Shown here piece by piece: positions 12,801-25,701 of a DNA stretch of 64,000 nucleotides. Each line of letters opens with the position of its first letter. Position 1 is the stretch's first letter. The position numbers were made by a program, and so were the translations under genes. The notes under the pieces are model-generated. The model saw nothing but the letters and a program-made list of their open reading frames with translations, did not search any database and was not told where the DNA came from. The DNA is from Jaapia argillacea MUCL 33604 (Eukaryota; Basidiomycota; Agaricomycetes; Jaapiales; Jaapiaceae): positions 55,906 to 119,905 of the forward strand of contig KL197718.1 of assembly GCA_000697665.1 (NCBI GenBank), written 5' to 3'.

Positions 12801-14722
12801 CACACGTTGATTGTCGTTCTGGTGATTAGGCCCAATTATCTAGTCTATGTCAATACACTATTGTGAGTAGCCCTATTCATGGTGTCTGTGCGGCTCGTAA
12901 TAAGGCTGTGGTAGGTTCTACCGGGTAGGCGGCGATACTCGAACATCGGGATTTCTTCTTGCTGGGGCAACTGTCGTCCTCCTTCTGATCGGGACTGGTC
13001 CCATCGCCTATATCCGTAAGTTTCAATTTGCGCAATGATAGATTTTACTCAAACTTTCATTCAAGCGGTCATGGTCGTTGGTGCTCTGATCTTTGTATTG
13101 GGTATTGATTTGGTTAAGGAAGCACTTTGGGACACGCGGCATCGTGTGAGCAGGTGTGTTTCTTTCTAGTACTGAAGAAGAAATGATTCCACTGACAGAA
13201 CGCGTCAAGGATTGAATATCTGACGATCGCGAGCATTATGGTGGTTATGACCGTTTGGGACTTCGTCATGGGCGTTCTATTTGGCATTGTCGCCAGTTGT
13301 ACGTACCTCTGAACGCCCAAGTACTTTCTTAACTGACAAACCACGTTCAGGTGTCTTCTTCGTGGTACAAAACTCCAGACGTCGCAGCATAAGGTCCCTG
13401 CATACAGGAGAGACCATCATGTCAACTGTCAGAAGGCCAAGCGCCCACCGTGATTATCTTCGTGAAGTATCCAAACAAACGACGGTCATCAAGCTGCAGG
13501 GTTCGTTGCCAACATATCTGTAAGTTACTTCACTCACCTTTTCCCAGGATTCTTGTTCTTCGGGACCATTGCCCATATCGAGGAGACGATCCGAGGCCTT
13601 GTTGAAGGGCAAGCTTGGTCACGCAATCCCATTCGCTTCCTGGTTCTGGACTTTACTCTCGCAGCTGGCGTGGATATGTCTGCAGCCGAGGCCCTCGTAC
13701 GTGTCCAGCGGCTTTTGTCTGCTAAGAAGATCATCCTCGTGCTATGCGGCCTATCCCTCGAGAGTGCAACCGGTAAAGCGCTACAGAACGTTGGGTTATT
13801 AGAAGAGGATTCCGTAGAACTTTTCTCGTCTCTTAGCGACGCCATGGAATGTAAGTTTCGACAGCCCTTACGGATTGGAGACGGTGCTGAAGTCTTACAC
13901 AGGGACGGAGAATGCCTACCTGCGTGCATGGTTTTCGTCTCAAAAAGCCGAGTCGGGGGGCGCATATCCAGTTTGTAAGTGGGATCTACCACCGTCCCTG
14001 ATTTTATTGCTGAATGATGTATTTTACTCGTAGCGTTACCTGGTCGCGAAGCTACGGATCTCGGCCAAGCAGAGTCATTGTATACTCCTCGGTGGTCTCA
14101 TCTGCGGGATGTAGGTTCGAGAACGATAGCAAGAGGTGGGAGTCTCTTCAACATTTACTCAAGGTTGACCTTGACCCTCATATGGGACCTTAGATAAGTC
14201 TTTGGATCGGAAACCCGGCGAGCAAGAGCCTCTCAACACTGTTGTCAACGCATTTTCATCTCATGGTAACGTTACCCGTGAGCAGGTTCGCCCACTGGTT
14301 CCATACCTGGAGCGGATTCATATTCCCTCCGAGTGGGTCCTTTGGGAACAGGGTGACGCACCTGATGGGCTGTATTTCATCCAGTCCGGGATACTGAGGG
14401 CTTCATACAAGTTCGCCGACTTCACCCCTTTAACTGAGGAGTCCATGGTTCCCGGAACTCTTGCGGGGGAACTGTCAGCGTTGTCGGGTACATCGCGCAA
14501 CGCGACATGCATCGCTGAGACCGAGGCAGTCTTATGGAGGCTCAGTATCGAAAACCTACGGAGAATGGAGACCGAAATCCCATCGTTTGCTCTAATGTTC
14601 ACGAAGTTGGTGTTGAAAGGTGCGTAAGGAGGTCAGTTATCATTTTTCACCAGAAACTGATCATTACACCAGCGGCGAAAATCGATTATGACATCCTTTT
14701 GTCGAGTTTGGCCACACGCTGA
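9884..14722 (+). CDS. SLC26-type transporter with STAS and cyclic-nucleotide-binding-like domains (Vsb1/YGR125W-like)
   Basis: A 22-exon chain closes in phase and gives 1155 residues. Junctions include 10194/10363, 11213/11265, 11346/11414, 11495/11567, 11678/11808, 12224/12290, 13500/13548, 13850/13903, 14135/14194 and 14619/14673. Order of parts: a disordered Ser/Pro-rich N-terminus (about 1-370); an SLC26 membrane domain starting near GTLLNILDGVSYG, with IFPSAGVFAELG and FNILHPPLNVPAL; a STAS domain (about 838-945, LVLDFTLAAGVDMSAAEAL); and a C-terminal cNMP-like domain (about 1030-1130, GDAPDGLYFIQSG). This is the arrangement of fungal YGR125W/Vsb1 relatives, linked in yeast to vacuolar storage of basic amino acids; older annotations say sulfate transporter. 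The substrate is not visible. The first intron is long (168 bases); the other introns checked are roughly 45-70 bases, up to about 130. Confidence 0.9.
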
Positions 14723-14885
14723 TGATTCTACCAGCCTTCATGCAATTAGAATAAAATTATATGATCGACACACCATCACATAGATATCAAAATGTACAAA
14801 ACAGAGCACATGGACCAAACCGAGGAAATACAAAACCTCAACGGAAGAGAACCTGCTCACCACCGCTGCCAGGGATTTCAACGGG

Positions 14886-17800
14886 TCATGGCTTGAGGTC
14901 GCGCTTGACCGAGGTGGGAAGGTTGGATAAGGAAAACGACAGATCGACTCTCTGTAATTCGCGGAGTATTTGTTGAAACCGAAGCGCCCACCAGCCTCTC
15001 TCCTCCCGTTCGTCTTGCGTGAGATTTGCGAATTCAGCAGGGCTAGCTTGAATTTGCATAGATGGACTCTTTGGTATCGGAAGCCCCGCGGCCAGCAGGG
15101 AAGTGACAGTTGCCCGAGTGTCTGTCTCGAGATCGACACTGGGACCGTGTGCCAAGTACGTCCCAGAGTGCGATGGGAAGGAGAAAGACCGAACTGTGTG
15201 TCTGTGGGATTGTTGTAGAGATGAGAACCAGACCGGCAGTGGATCCGGATCTTCCTTCCATGGAAGGGGTACGGAAACCTGCATTGGAGAAATAGTTGCA
15301 GTCTCTGAGATGACACCAGATTCTAGTTCATCGATATTCATAGGAAGAATCTCCAGTGAAATCCGTCGCTCCAGATCTGCGCAGGATGTCAACAATCGCA
15401 TCGTAATGAAGATAGCCTTTGCTGACCTGCGGGGTCCTCGATTCTGAGGATTCTTCCCAAACCAAAGTCGTCCAAAAGGCGCCATTCTTGTTTACTTGGG
15501 TCTTGAGATTGTTTTTCCAGTATCGCCAGTACGATGAGATCGGTGAATACAAAAGCATGAATGGGAGTGCAGGATGTGGCGCCTATGGAAGACTGTGATG
15601 TGCTGGATGCACTTATCAATCTCTGAGGCCTTCCAGGCTCTGCGTTGGATTCGCGGGATAGCGAGAGTAAGGTACGAATGTCGAAGTAACCGGTCGTCGC
15701 GGGGGTGGACACAGGAGCCGTAGATTGCGACGACGAAGACGAAGTATGAGACTCTAGAGACAAGAGTGACGACGCCGTAGAGTTGACTGAGCCAGAGCGC
15801 ATCCGTTTGCTATCATGAGTGTGAATGGAGTCTTTCCACCTTGATTTCCTAGATGCAGGTTCTTCCTCAGATCTTCCGGGAGGAGGGATGGATGTACTTG
15901 AGGAGGAAGGCGCCGAGAGAGAACCATTGCTCGAAAGGGAAGAGGCTTCGTTTGCGAGTTGGTGGTCAGCCGAATGCCAGAGAAGTGGACCTTGGAAGAG
16001 AAGTCTGCGATCGCGCCGGGCAAGAGACTCGGAGGGTAGATTCGCAATGCGACTGCATATGTCCTTCACAATCTCATACTCCTCTTCGCGAGTCTTAACC
16101 TCGCGCATCACCTGAATTATCATCTCAGTGGAATGAAGGAGGGAAAACGTTGGTAGGTAATCAACATGCTGCCTGGGCGTGGCCTCCCAGAGGCGCTACA
16201 CATATTCTGGTTAGGTAAAGGAGTTATCAAAGGTAAGGTGACTCACTCGAAAAAGAACGGGGTATTGCGCTAGGCGAACAACAGGTTCCACCAACAGCTT
16301 GCTCAAACACTGCCCACGACAATCAGGCTGCCCCTCCTTCATGCGAACGTATTCCCCGAATTCGCTCCGCCGATCTTGTACCATGCTGCTAATCGAATCA
16401 ACAATAGCTTCCACCCTGGCCAAATACGGCTGATAGACCTCGAGCCTTGGGACGAAAATCCTGAAAGCCTCCGCCACCCTCTGTACAATGGGATCCCCAT
16501 CCATTGCCCTGAGCTTGCGCATTGCTGAGTGGATCTGTACATGCAGGTTGAGGATGTCATCGAACCAATCAAACAATCTGGCAACATCCGAAGGAACTCC
16601 CAATATCCAATCTTGCTCACTCTTTATACCCACCTGCGCCCGCAGAGGTTGGATAAATAAACGGACGACGGAGCGGAGATGCTTCACGAAGACGTGCTCA
16701 GATTCGCAAAGTTCCCATATAACCTCCTGACGTTGCAACTCTTGCTCTCCGTATTTTTGCACCAGGGACTGGTAAGGAGACGACAAAGTAGCGCGCCAGG
16801 TGTTAACCATAGGGGAGCGAGGGCGTCGAAGTTCTTTCGGTGGGTTTGGGAGGGTTTCTCGGGAAATAGATGGTTCGCCCAAGGGTCCATCGTCAGACAC
16901 AGCCACTGGTTGAATCCTGAGACTGTGACGCAGTAAATGCGCCTTGTGGCTGGAGTTGCTGTGGCTCGACTTTCCATTTCGCCTCTCATCCATATCTCTC
17001 CAAACCTGTTCATCGGGCTCAATGGGTGGACTTCCGACCTCGTCACTCCCCATCCGTAAATGCTGGAAGAGCGTTTGAGCACCTGAGCTGAACATTTGAC
17101 TGTTTTCGTTGCGCCATTCTTCCTGGCTGAAGCCAAGAGATGAGACGTCCCTATCGTCGATGGTGAGTGTGTTTTGCTGGCTTTTATCAAGAGCGGCTCC
17201 AGAGCAGTCACCGAGGCACGTGTGACCGTCCTCTCGCTGGTGGGCGACTTTGGGGTGCGTTGAGGATGCGCTTGAAACAGGGGATTGGCTTTCGGACATG
17301 GACGCACGAGCGGAACTCGACTCGCCGTGGGCCATCTCGCGAGGCCTTCGGGTCAATCTCACCTCCTCAGGTTCCACAAACCCAACTGGGTACTCATTAT
17401 CTCTGCGGACCACAGAATCTACGCCACCTGTACTACGTCTCGCAATGGGCCGCTTGAGTGGGCCGTTGAAAGCCGGGATATCCGTGTTCAGCGAATCGTT
17501 GGCGGTTACGCTAGGCCCGAGACTGACCCTCCTGTGACGATCGAACTTGGTTGGGAGAGGAGAGGGAAGGTTTGTTGAGTGTGAGGGAAAGGATCGTGGA
17601 GATAAAGGAACAGCGGGCGTCGACAGAGGTCTTGCCCGTGGTTGAGGGTGAGCAGTGCTCGAAAGCTGGGAAGTGGCGATGATATCGGCCAAGAACTGGC
17701 GATTTGGGCGGTGGCAAGTGTCGCCGGGTTGCTCCGACATGCCACGAGCATTTTGCGTCGTGTTGCGAGGTTCGAGCGAGGTTTGTCGGTAAGCGGGTTG

Positions 17801-20029
17801 GCCCGACGGGGGCGACGGGGGCAACGACTGTGCGGCGGGCTTCGGGATGCCTCTGTCCTGTCCCCGTTTCCAGGAGCATTCCTCTCCACTGTCATCTATT
17901 GCTTGCTTGTGGCTATTCAGCCTCGGAGATGTACTCCCATAACCGCCATCCTCGCCTTCCGAATACTCGGAATCCGAGAAATCTCCATTTCCTACACCTC
18001 GACCATCCCCCGCCGCCACAAAATCTCCGGAACCGCTGACAGCGACGCCAACAACATAAGATTCCCCTTCGTCTTCACTTCGATGGCCATCTTCGACCCA
18101 TTGCTGCGCCTCAACCCCAGTACCGAGACTGACCCCCGATTCAAGTCCACTCACGATGCCCACCAGCGCTTCCTTGCGCTTCCTTCGGACTGAATCTGTG
18201 TCCGAGTCGGTATCCAGCCCTTCTGAGTTTGTTTCCCGCTCACTTCCACCCACAAACCCAAAATCACTCTCGTCGTCGTCGCTATCATCCAATCTGGCGT
18301 GCAAGTCCACACCTGAGTCGGCGTCCGAATCGCAGATAGAGTCCACGAGTCCAGGACGATCCTCGGCATTGAAGGAGGAGCGAGCTCGGGGGGTCATCAA
18401 TGAAAGCCCAGAAAGGGGCGGATTGTGAAGGACTTCCTCATGATCAACGTCACTGTCATCATAAAAACTTCGGTCTTCGTCGACGCTTCCACAGTCTTCC
18501 TCGCCATCCAAGACGGTCAAACCAACGTCAAACTTGAATCCCAGCCCCACAGCGTCAACGACGCTGCCTGCCCTCTCAACCGCGCCTGATCCATTACTAG
18601 CGTTCTTCGGAATGGGGAGTCGGGATCCGGTCTTCGAAACCTCCGCTCGTTGGCCGAAGACTCTTCCCACCACCAACTCAGACTCACTGTCTTCTTCGCT
18701 CGAAGTAACCGCACCCCCGTTCGCAACCACCAGGACCCGGTGACTTCTCCCTTCCGGATCATAAGCTTCTATTTCAGACGCAGAAGATGAGTCCGGAAAA
18801 GAGAGCAGATTCGCACTGGGTCGTGGCGGTCGAGACGGCGGAGGTGGTGGGACGACCAGTCTTCGCGGAAGGTGGGTGGAAATGTGACCGTGAGTATGAA
18901 ATGAAGGAGGGGGAGAGGGACGATAAGGCGTCGGACTGGTAGGATCTGCGTTTAACCACGGACCATGGCGTGATTGAATGGGTGCCGTGGATGCTGGTCG
19001 GGGTATGGAGGTCGATTTCTGAATGAAATTATGATCAATATGGGATCAGCAGATTGGGAGTAAAGTACGTGCCTTGTTCACTTCAAATCTCTCCGAGCCA
19101 CTAGAATCACTGGGTATATGGATTTCAAGAGCCTTTCTTGGCGAACGCAAGCTCCCGATCATACTCTTCGCCGACCTCAAGGACCTTGTGGGGTTCGGGC
19201 TCAAAATGCCCCCGCCGTCGCCACCCTGAATGGGGGTCTTGGGGACGGGGAGCATAGTGGGCGTTGCCTTGAGAATGGACTTGGGGGTCGCTGGGATCGA
19301 TTGTGCTACCTTCGGCGTCACAAGGCCCTGGGGGATTTGAGACGGTTTGGGGGTAGAGGGTTTAAGGGTAGTGGGGAGAGAATCGACAGGGCCAGAAGGG
19401 CGAGAGGCTGACGACTTTCTAGTGCTACCTTGGCTAGAATGCGCTTGGGCCGTCGGAGAGTCAGAGAAAGCAGAGAACATAGCACTAGACCGAGAGGGAG
19501 CACCAGCGGACCGGTTCCTGGGACGACTTTGTCCAGAGGACTGTTTCTGAGAGCCTGGTGCTGTGGACGAACTTGCGGGATTTGTCATCCTGTCGATGGT
19601 ATCTCGAAGTGAAGGCAACAGTTGCGCCTCGAGGTTTTCAAGTTGGTTTTGACGCTTTACAGACCGAGCACTGCCTCTGGAGCTGGATGTAGAATCAGAA
19701 CGACAAGCGGTGCTTTCTTTGCTTGCCAGACTAGACGATCGGCTCGGCCCAACAGATGATTGTGGTTCATAAGAGATCGCAGAATCAAAACTAGCTGCTT
19801 CCGAGTGATACGAGGTAGGCATCGCGGGGGTGGTTGCTCGATCCTGATATGTAGCAGATAGCGGACTAGGTGTGGCATTGGTCTGACCAGGAGTATAAGA
19901 TATTCCAGCTGCCGCAGCATAGTGTGAAGGAGGCAAAAACCGAGGAGAAGAATTGGCCGGAGTCAGAGTAGGAGCACTTGACGCAGCTGTGCGAGACCTG
20001 CTACGACTTTTCTTGGATTTGGAGGACAT
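14886..20029 (-). CDS. large Rho guanine-nucleotide exchange factor (RhoGEF/DH)
   Basis: Four exons (20029-19073, 19018-16247, 16195-15427, 15376-14886) give 1662 residues in one closed frame. The first two thirds are low-complexity and Ser/Pro/Asp-rich. A DH domain follows at about 1070-1290, recognisable by RQEVIWELCESEHVFVKHL, IFVPRLEVYQPYLA and KLLVEPVVRLAQYP..FR. The C-terminal part, broken by a Ser-rich insert, contains HAFVFTDLIVLAI and DLERRISLEIL, which fit a PH-like fold. DH proteins load GTP onto Rho-family GTPases at the cell cortex. The first intron needs a GC donor (AAG/GCACGT) to stay in frame; otherwise the first exon could belong to a separate gene. The target GTPase cannot be told. 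Confidence 0.85.
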
Positions 20030-20466
20030 GACAGAAGGTATTAACAGAAGGTGTTCAGAGCATATATCGGAAGAGGAGGTCAGAGCGCGCGTTATCTCGA
20101 GGTCAGCAGCACTGCGACGAGGGAGGAGACAAAAAACGAACGGTGACGTTTGTGACAGGCGTTACTTGCCCATCACCATGCCATGGTCCACAGATGAGAG
20201 GATATCGGGGTAAGTATGGGGACACAACGGACGCCTAAATATTCATAATAATAACTATTACAGATGTCGGTAGCATATTCTGAGGATACGAAGCCAACTT
20301 CAAGGATTGTGGACAAGTCGATAAATGGTGTCGGCAAGGCCTAGGTGGGCATAGGACCAAAGGCAATTTTTACTACCAAAGCGAGTTCAGCAAACTATGT
20401 ACGAGGTCCGTACCTGAAAAGGCTACCGGCTCACCTCAAATTCCCCAACTCTGATCTTCGACAATA
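20030..20466. other. intergenic between RhoGEF start and F-box gene end
   Basis: Both flanking genes read leftward, so this holds the RhoGEF promoter and the 3' flank of the F-box gene. Nothing else is seen. Confidence 0.35.
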
Positions 20467-22745
20467 TCATGCAAACAACAAAGCAGCGACTGCATCGACT
20501 TCGTCCTTGTCTCGGGAAGGGTGCTCGAGAGGGAGTAGAACAACGAATGGGGTCGAAGACTTGAGGTCGTGTTCATTGTTCATACCAGTTTCAGGATTAA
20601 AATACCCTTCGCGATAAAGCCACTTCAACTCCTCGACGATATGTTGTATCTAGAAGGACATCTCCATCATAGGTTTGCAACGCCCAATTCCCCCACTCAC
20701 CAGATTTACAAAATTCATGGGTTGAAGCCTAGGTGCTCCGCATAGGCAGAAAAATCGCCCATCCAATGCGCCCAAATCTGCACTTGTTATGTCGTCCTTT
20801 AGGCCTAACGTCTTGAGTACATATTCGGTCACCTCTGCGACGTCCGCTGCTTCTACGAAGTGAGGAGACCAGCGCCCTTCTTGAAGGTGGAGATGGCCGA
20901 GGATTTCTGGATACCTCCGGGGCTTTTGACAGCCGTAGTACCCACCAATGCAGGTGAAGAAGGCTGACGCTTCGAATAAGATCTTCTCGTCTGGATCCTC
21001 TTCAATAGCAGGTATGGCAAATGGAGTCCGAAGAGTGTGGTGATCCGTTTTGGCCCGCTTGAGAATCTGAACGAGGTCGCGCTTGACCCTTTGCTTGTGC
21101 GCCTCTGCCTCCACCATAAACCATTCGAGATTCGCTGCCCATCGCTCCTGAGTCATCGGTATATTCGCTCGATCTTCCTGCAGTAACCATTCGACCGTAT
21201 GTAATCCCCGAGCGTCCGGGAACGATGGCAAGACGAGCCTATCACTCTGATTCGTATTGGCAACAAACTCGGCATAGACGGTCCTGAATTCTTCCCCCCG
21301 TTTGATGAGGCGTAGCCTGTAGGCTTCTTCTTCTCGTCGTTGCTGAGTGGCCATGAGAACATGTTCGAGCTGTCGATGAATCTTGTCCCAAACTTGTTGC
21401 AAAACAACAGTTTCTGGTAATCAATGGAAGAGAGTGACGGAAAGTGCTCACTCCGTGGCGTAAGTTCCCTCGGCTGATCGACCAGTTTATTCCATGTATA
21501 GGATTCCCAACTCTCCGGAAAGGACGATTCGTCCCAGCCTAAGATTTTCAATTTGGTCGTGATGCTAAGTATATGCGCGATCAGGTGACAATGTCAAATG
21601 GAATGGGATAGCTTGTGTCACCTCGCCTTTCTATTCTCCGCCCTTTGACGGGCCTCTCCACGCTTACTGATCCTGAATGTTTTCGCCCACTTGATAAGGT
21701 CCTCTCCGCTCTGATAGTCAGTCAGTCACACGAATGGCAACTCGGCGAAATATCGCATACCTTCATTATTTGAGATGCCAACTCTTGTCTTTCCTTCACA
21801 TATCGATCGCAACGGTCGTCATCGTCCTCGTATGCAAGATATTTGCGGACGACTTTATTGAACTCGGGCCTATAGTATGCGTTAGTGATATCGTTCGAAT
21901 CGCTGGCAATATCCGCAGGGGAAATACGCGGTGCTAAGTGGAGTCAATGTTTAAACGCAGTCCAGAGAGGCGTCGATACCCACCGTGCTTGATTGAAGAA
22001 CGTGGTAAGAGAGTGAAAACGATAGGATCTGTTTTCTTCCCAAATGGCCGCAAAAGGGTCGGTCCGCGCGGAACACTGGAAGTGAGGGGGTGAATTTAGG
22101 TGAAACAGGGAGAGCCCAAAAGACCTACTTTTCTGTGAAGCAGGGCTTGCAAAATCTCACTCGGAGGGCATAATCAACCATGTTTGCGCGTGATTTACCA
22201 CAAGCCTGCTTGATCGTCACGAACATGGCTGAAACGACCGGGATGAAAACTGACCAGACAGTTGTGTTCAAATAGGAGATTCGCATATTGCGGTTCGTCC
22301 AGGTCTGGAGGACAGTCAGGCAGACCAGGGACGTTCCTTCGAGCAGCAACCCAGACGTGCTTTGAGCTGCGACTCATAAATGTGGACCTGAAGCGCTTGG
22401 ATGCTCGTCCGAGTTGAAGAATATCGACAGGGCATAACTTGGACGTGATCTATCATACAGGTTTTAGGAGCGCTTGAAAAAACTGTCGGCAAAAAAATGC
22501 GACCAGGGGCTGACGAACCTCAAAGAAAACATCCATTGGTATGCTCATAATATTGGCGAGCTTCCCAACATTCCTCCCCCTTGGTGCCTTGCCTCTCGTA
22601 TCGGGAATCCAAACCTGTGCAGGTCGTTGCCAACGCTTCAACTCTGCCGGTCTTGGTCTATCGAGGGTCCCAAACCGATCTGGTTCATGTCAAGATCCAC
22701 GGCGGCTTACAGGAAAGAAGATGGAGCATACTCGTTGTGGTCCAT
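20467..22745 (-). CDS. F-box protein of the agaricomycete type
   Basis: Ten exons give 602 residues: 22745-22711, 22657-22519, 22449-22255, 22205-22129, 22075-21984, 21933-21761, 21710-21622, 21564-21452, 21413-20701 and 20649-20467; all phases agree. After a basic leader, an F-box-like stretch (MSIPMDVFFEI then CPVDILQLGRASKRFR) is followed by VPGLPDCPPDLDEPQYANLL and two CxxC pairs (CLACGK, CKPC) suggesting a zinc knuckle, then long charged helices. This series recurs in mushroom F-box families, thought to recruit targets to SCF ubiquitin ligases. The acceptor of exon 4 was chosen because it yields CxxC spacing; a site three bases earlier would add one residue. The target is unknown. Confidence 0.8.
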
Positions 22746-23130
22746 GGAGTCTCTTCCCAAGATTCATCATCTGATCCTTCACTAGCTTCACTAAGACGCG
22801 GGGTACAATAAATAATACTTTCAACAGTGGTTGTCAACTTACTCGGACAGCCAAGAGACCGTGTCTTTTTTACTGATCATACCTTACTCCACGCCCCCTC
22901 TGGAACGAATATATCGGATACCGGTGCAACCTGCCGTAAGGGTTCTGAGGGCGGGAGCTTGAAGTCTAAGACAACAGTAGAGAAGATCAAGAAGATTGCC
23001 ACCCGCCCCGAACTTGGCCGGTACTTGGCCGAGACTCACTGGCGAGAGCGAAGATCGGAAAGATATAATACAAGTACAGAAAATATCATACATCAGCACA
23101 TCCGACGGGTCCGCAAGTCAATAGCCGCAA
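22746..23130. other. intergenic between F-box gene start and hydrolase end
   Basis: Presumed promoter of the F-box gene and 3' flank of the hydrolase. No other feature seen. Confidence 0.3.
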
Positions 23131-24197
23131 CTATTCTCTTTCCTTCTTGAAGAACTGCACCACCACCTCTCCCCACTCTTCGCCTTCTCCAGACCCAAGC
23201 GCCCAGTTGGAACTGATGTGATTGTGGCCTTTATTCTCAGTCAGCTTCACCTCCTTCCATCCTCCCCGTCCACCCCCACATTCTTCGAGCCGTTTCTGCA
23301 AGACTTTCCTCATATCCTCCCCGACGATCTTGATTTCCTTGGGTTCCTTCTCGGCCTGTACCAGTAGAATCTCCGGCAGGCGACTGATCAAATCCCCATC
23401 AGCAGCCTCCAACAATCCGAGAGGTTCTTTCTTTGTCATCTCCCTTGGCTCGCCATAGTAGTGCGATAAAGCCTCTGGGTCTGCTAAAGGTTGCCTGAAA
23501 TGATACGCTCCACCGTTGAGCACGATTCCCTGAATCCTCGGAATCAACTGGCTTCGGATGGGTTCAGAGAGCACCTCAGCGTCGAACAAGACAGTGGTGA
23601 GATGCGTGGCTCCAGCAGAATGTGCCATCGCGTAGATATTGTGAACATCTGGGGCTGGGCTGCCTGGGATCTTCATCGTCGGATAGTCCATAACAACCCA
23701 AAGAAAAGCATCCCGTATGTCTTCTGCAGGTTCCGGGTAGCGGACATTGGGTACGAGTCGGTAGTCTGGGATGACGGTGATGAAACCTCTCTGCGCGAAG
23801 AATGCACCCAGAGAGGCATATCCAAGGGAGTGAGGTTCGGCCCAGATTCGATCCCCAGTGGTAAAGCCTCCACCATAGATGAAGAATAATACGGGGGCAG
23901 AAGACAACGATGTGTCGATGGGATAGTAAACATCGAGCTACATCACGGTCAGAAGCTAACTTGGGGACGGATGACTGGTCAATACCTGGTTTCGATCTTT
24001 CTCGCCATACCGGAATGTCCTCCTGGGGATCTTCTCGATCTCTTCCCTGTTCTTCTCTAACAAGAGTACGAAGGCGTCGACCGCTGTAACCCGAGTCAGC
24101 GTGATATCAACTACACGCCACTGCTGAAGGAAGGAATCGCACTTGGCCCAAGGATGTCTGGAATGTTGGTTTCACTAGTTTTCGCAACGAAGTCCAT
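23131..24197 (-). CDS. alpha/beta hydrolase, esterase/lipase type (abhydrolase_3-like)
   Basis: Three exons (24197-24143, 24083-23986, 23937-23131) give 319 residues. The oxyanion-hole motif is FIYGGGF, the nucleophile elbow is AHSAGA, and a late GHNH supplies the likely catalytic histidine. The stretch ILLVQAEKEP lies where the acid residue is usual, so the exact acid is unclear. Related enzymes cleave carboxyl esters of small or acylated substrates. There is no signal peptide, so a cytosolic place is likely. The N-terminal exons were added because the frame opening inside the beta strand at 23907 lacks a proper start, while MDFVAKTSE joins smoothly to QLDVYYPI. The substrate is unknown. Confidence 0.85.
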
Positions 24198-25701
24198 GGT
24201 ACGCAAAGTCCTTCAGAAAGTTGACACTGAGGGGTAACGTACTGGGTCTGAGGAGGACATTTAGGGGCTTATATACTTACCTCCCCGCATCCGGATAATA
24301 TGTTCTCGAGTCGTCATCGATAGTAGGCTGAAGGGTCAGCTGAGTGCATGGAGAACCTTGGGACACGGCGGCAGAAGGGACATCCGGTTAGTGTTGTTGT
24401 GGAGGGAGGAACGTGGGACTCTGGGAGCGTCTCGCCAGCTGATGTTCCGCTGCGATGACGGGAATGCATGGTATGAAACTACTTTCTCGCCATCGAGTTG
24501 ACTCGTACAATTCGCCGCCCCAAGCGGAATAGAGTCTTCACTAATATCATTCAAACCGGCCCCCAGCTCCTGAGAGGTCATAAGCCGCACGTTCGAAAGA
24601 CTCCAGCTTCACCTGCTGTCGACTTCATGCCTACTGATTAGCTAGTTCTTATTGGGTTGCCCCGGTGAGAGGAGTACTAGTGTGGCATGGATTGGGTCCA
24701 GGTCCAAAGGAGTATGTATGTTATTCTCATCTTTGGGCAGCGGCAGGCCTTCTTTCTAACATGCCCTGTAGATGTGGTGGCGAACACCCTACCGTATCAT
24801 CAACCCCCCCGCAAAACTCCTTGCCTTGGGCTTTGGCGTTGTTGACGCCCGTGAAGTCGTAGCACTCGCCCACACTTGTTCCCAATTTCAATCATCCTCA
24901 CTGGTTGTCCTGATATCCCATTAACCTCAACATCGCTCTCCTTTGAGTCGGGTAAACCCAGAAACCGAGAGCGAGTGTTGCTTTCCAAGTTAAGCTCCCG
25001 AAACACAGGTGGCATTTCTCACTCGGCGCCATACCCTCCAGGGTTTCTAAATCAGAAGATATCACGGTTTTGAACCATTGGATGTGGGTACACATCGGCA
25101 GGCCAGTCTCCTCTCCACTCTCGCAGCAGGGATTGGACCAAGTCGAGAGGCTATGTCTGGTTTGGAATTCAGTGGCCGTGCATGCTTCTGAGTATTTTCC
25201 AAAGCTGCTCTTGCTGTGTTTTCTATCCCTGACATGATTGTAGTATCCCAACCTCGCAGGAAGCCCGGTCTACCTCGCCTGCTATTGTCACCTCCGTCCC
25301 TTCTATATGTGTAGAATCCTCTTGCATCAGATTTTCAATGTCCGGTCGGTGTGGCGACTCAATGCTAGCTCTCAAGACTCCGACCTACTAGTTCTGGTGA
25401 GTCCTGCTTAGTGAAGCCGGAACCTCCGCAATGGAAATGAACAAAGGGACAATGAAGTCCTGGCAATTCATTCCTTCACCCAGATCCAGTTGTCACTGGA
25501 AATCATTTTGTGAATTCTTATTGTGCTAGTTGTGTCGCAGTACATCGAACAGGCTCGTGGATCGCCATAGCTTCGCGCCCTAGTGTTACAATATGGCTAG
25601 TACAACAGCATGCCCCCCTGCCTCTTGAGTCAGCTACAACTTGACCATGATTCTCGTCAACGAGCCTTGTGACACCAAGCTTTGTCGGTGGGTTACTCAC
25701 C
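24198..25701. other. intergenic with a probable epimerase relic
   Basis: About 1.5 kb without an intact gene. The only coding-like signal is the relic entered at 24665. Confidence 0.35.
24665..25070 (+). pseudogene. relic of an NAD-dependent epimerase/dehydratase-like gene
   Basis: A frame reads GLGPGPKE, then a segment that looks like an intron (GTATGT to CCTGTAG, about 24710-24773), then YRIINPPAKLLALGFG and VVDAREVVALAH. That order recalls the C-terminal half of fungal extended short-chain epimerases, where VDVRDVALAH follows a loop with a glycine- and proline-rich turn. Stops follow soon after and no Rossmann half is found upstream. It lies before two intact reductases of the same broad superfamily but is not obviously a copy of them. 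The assignment is inferred from weak motifs. Confidence 0.3.
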
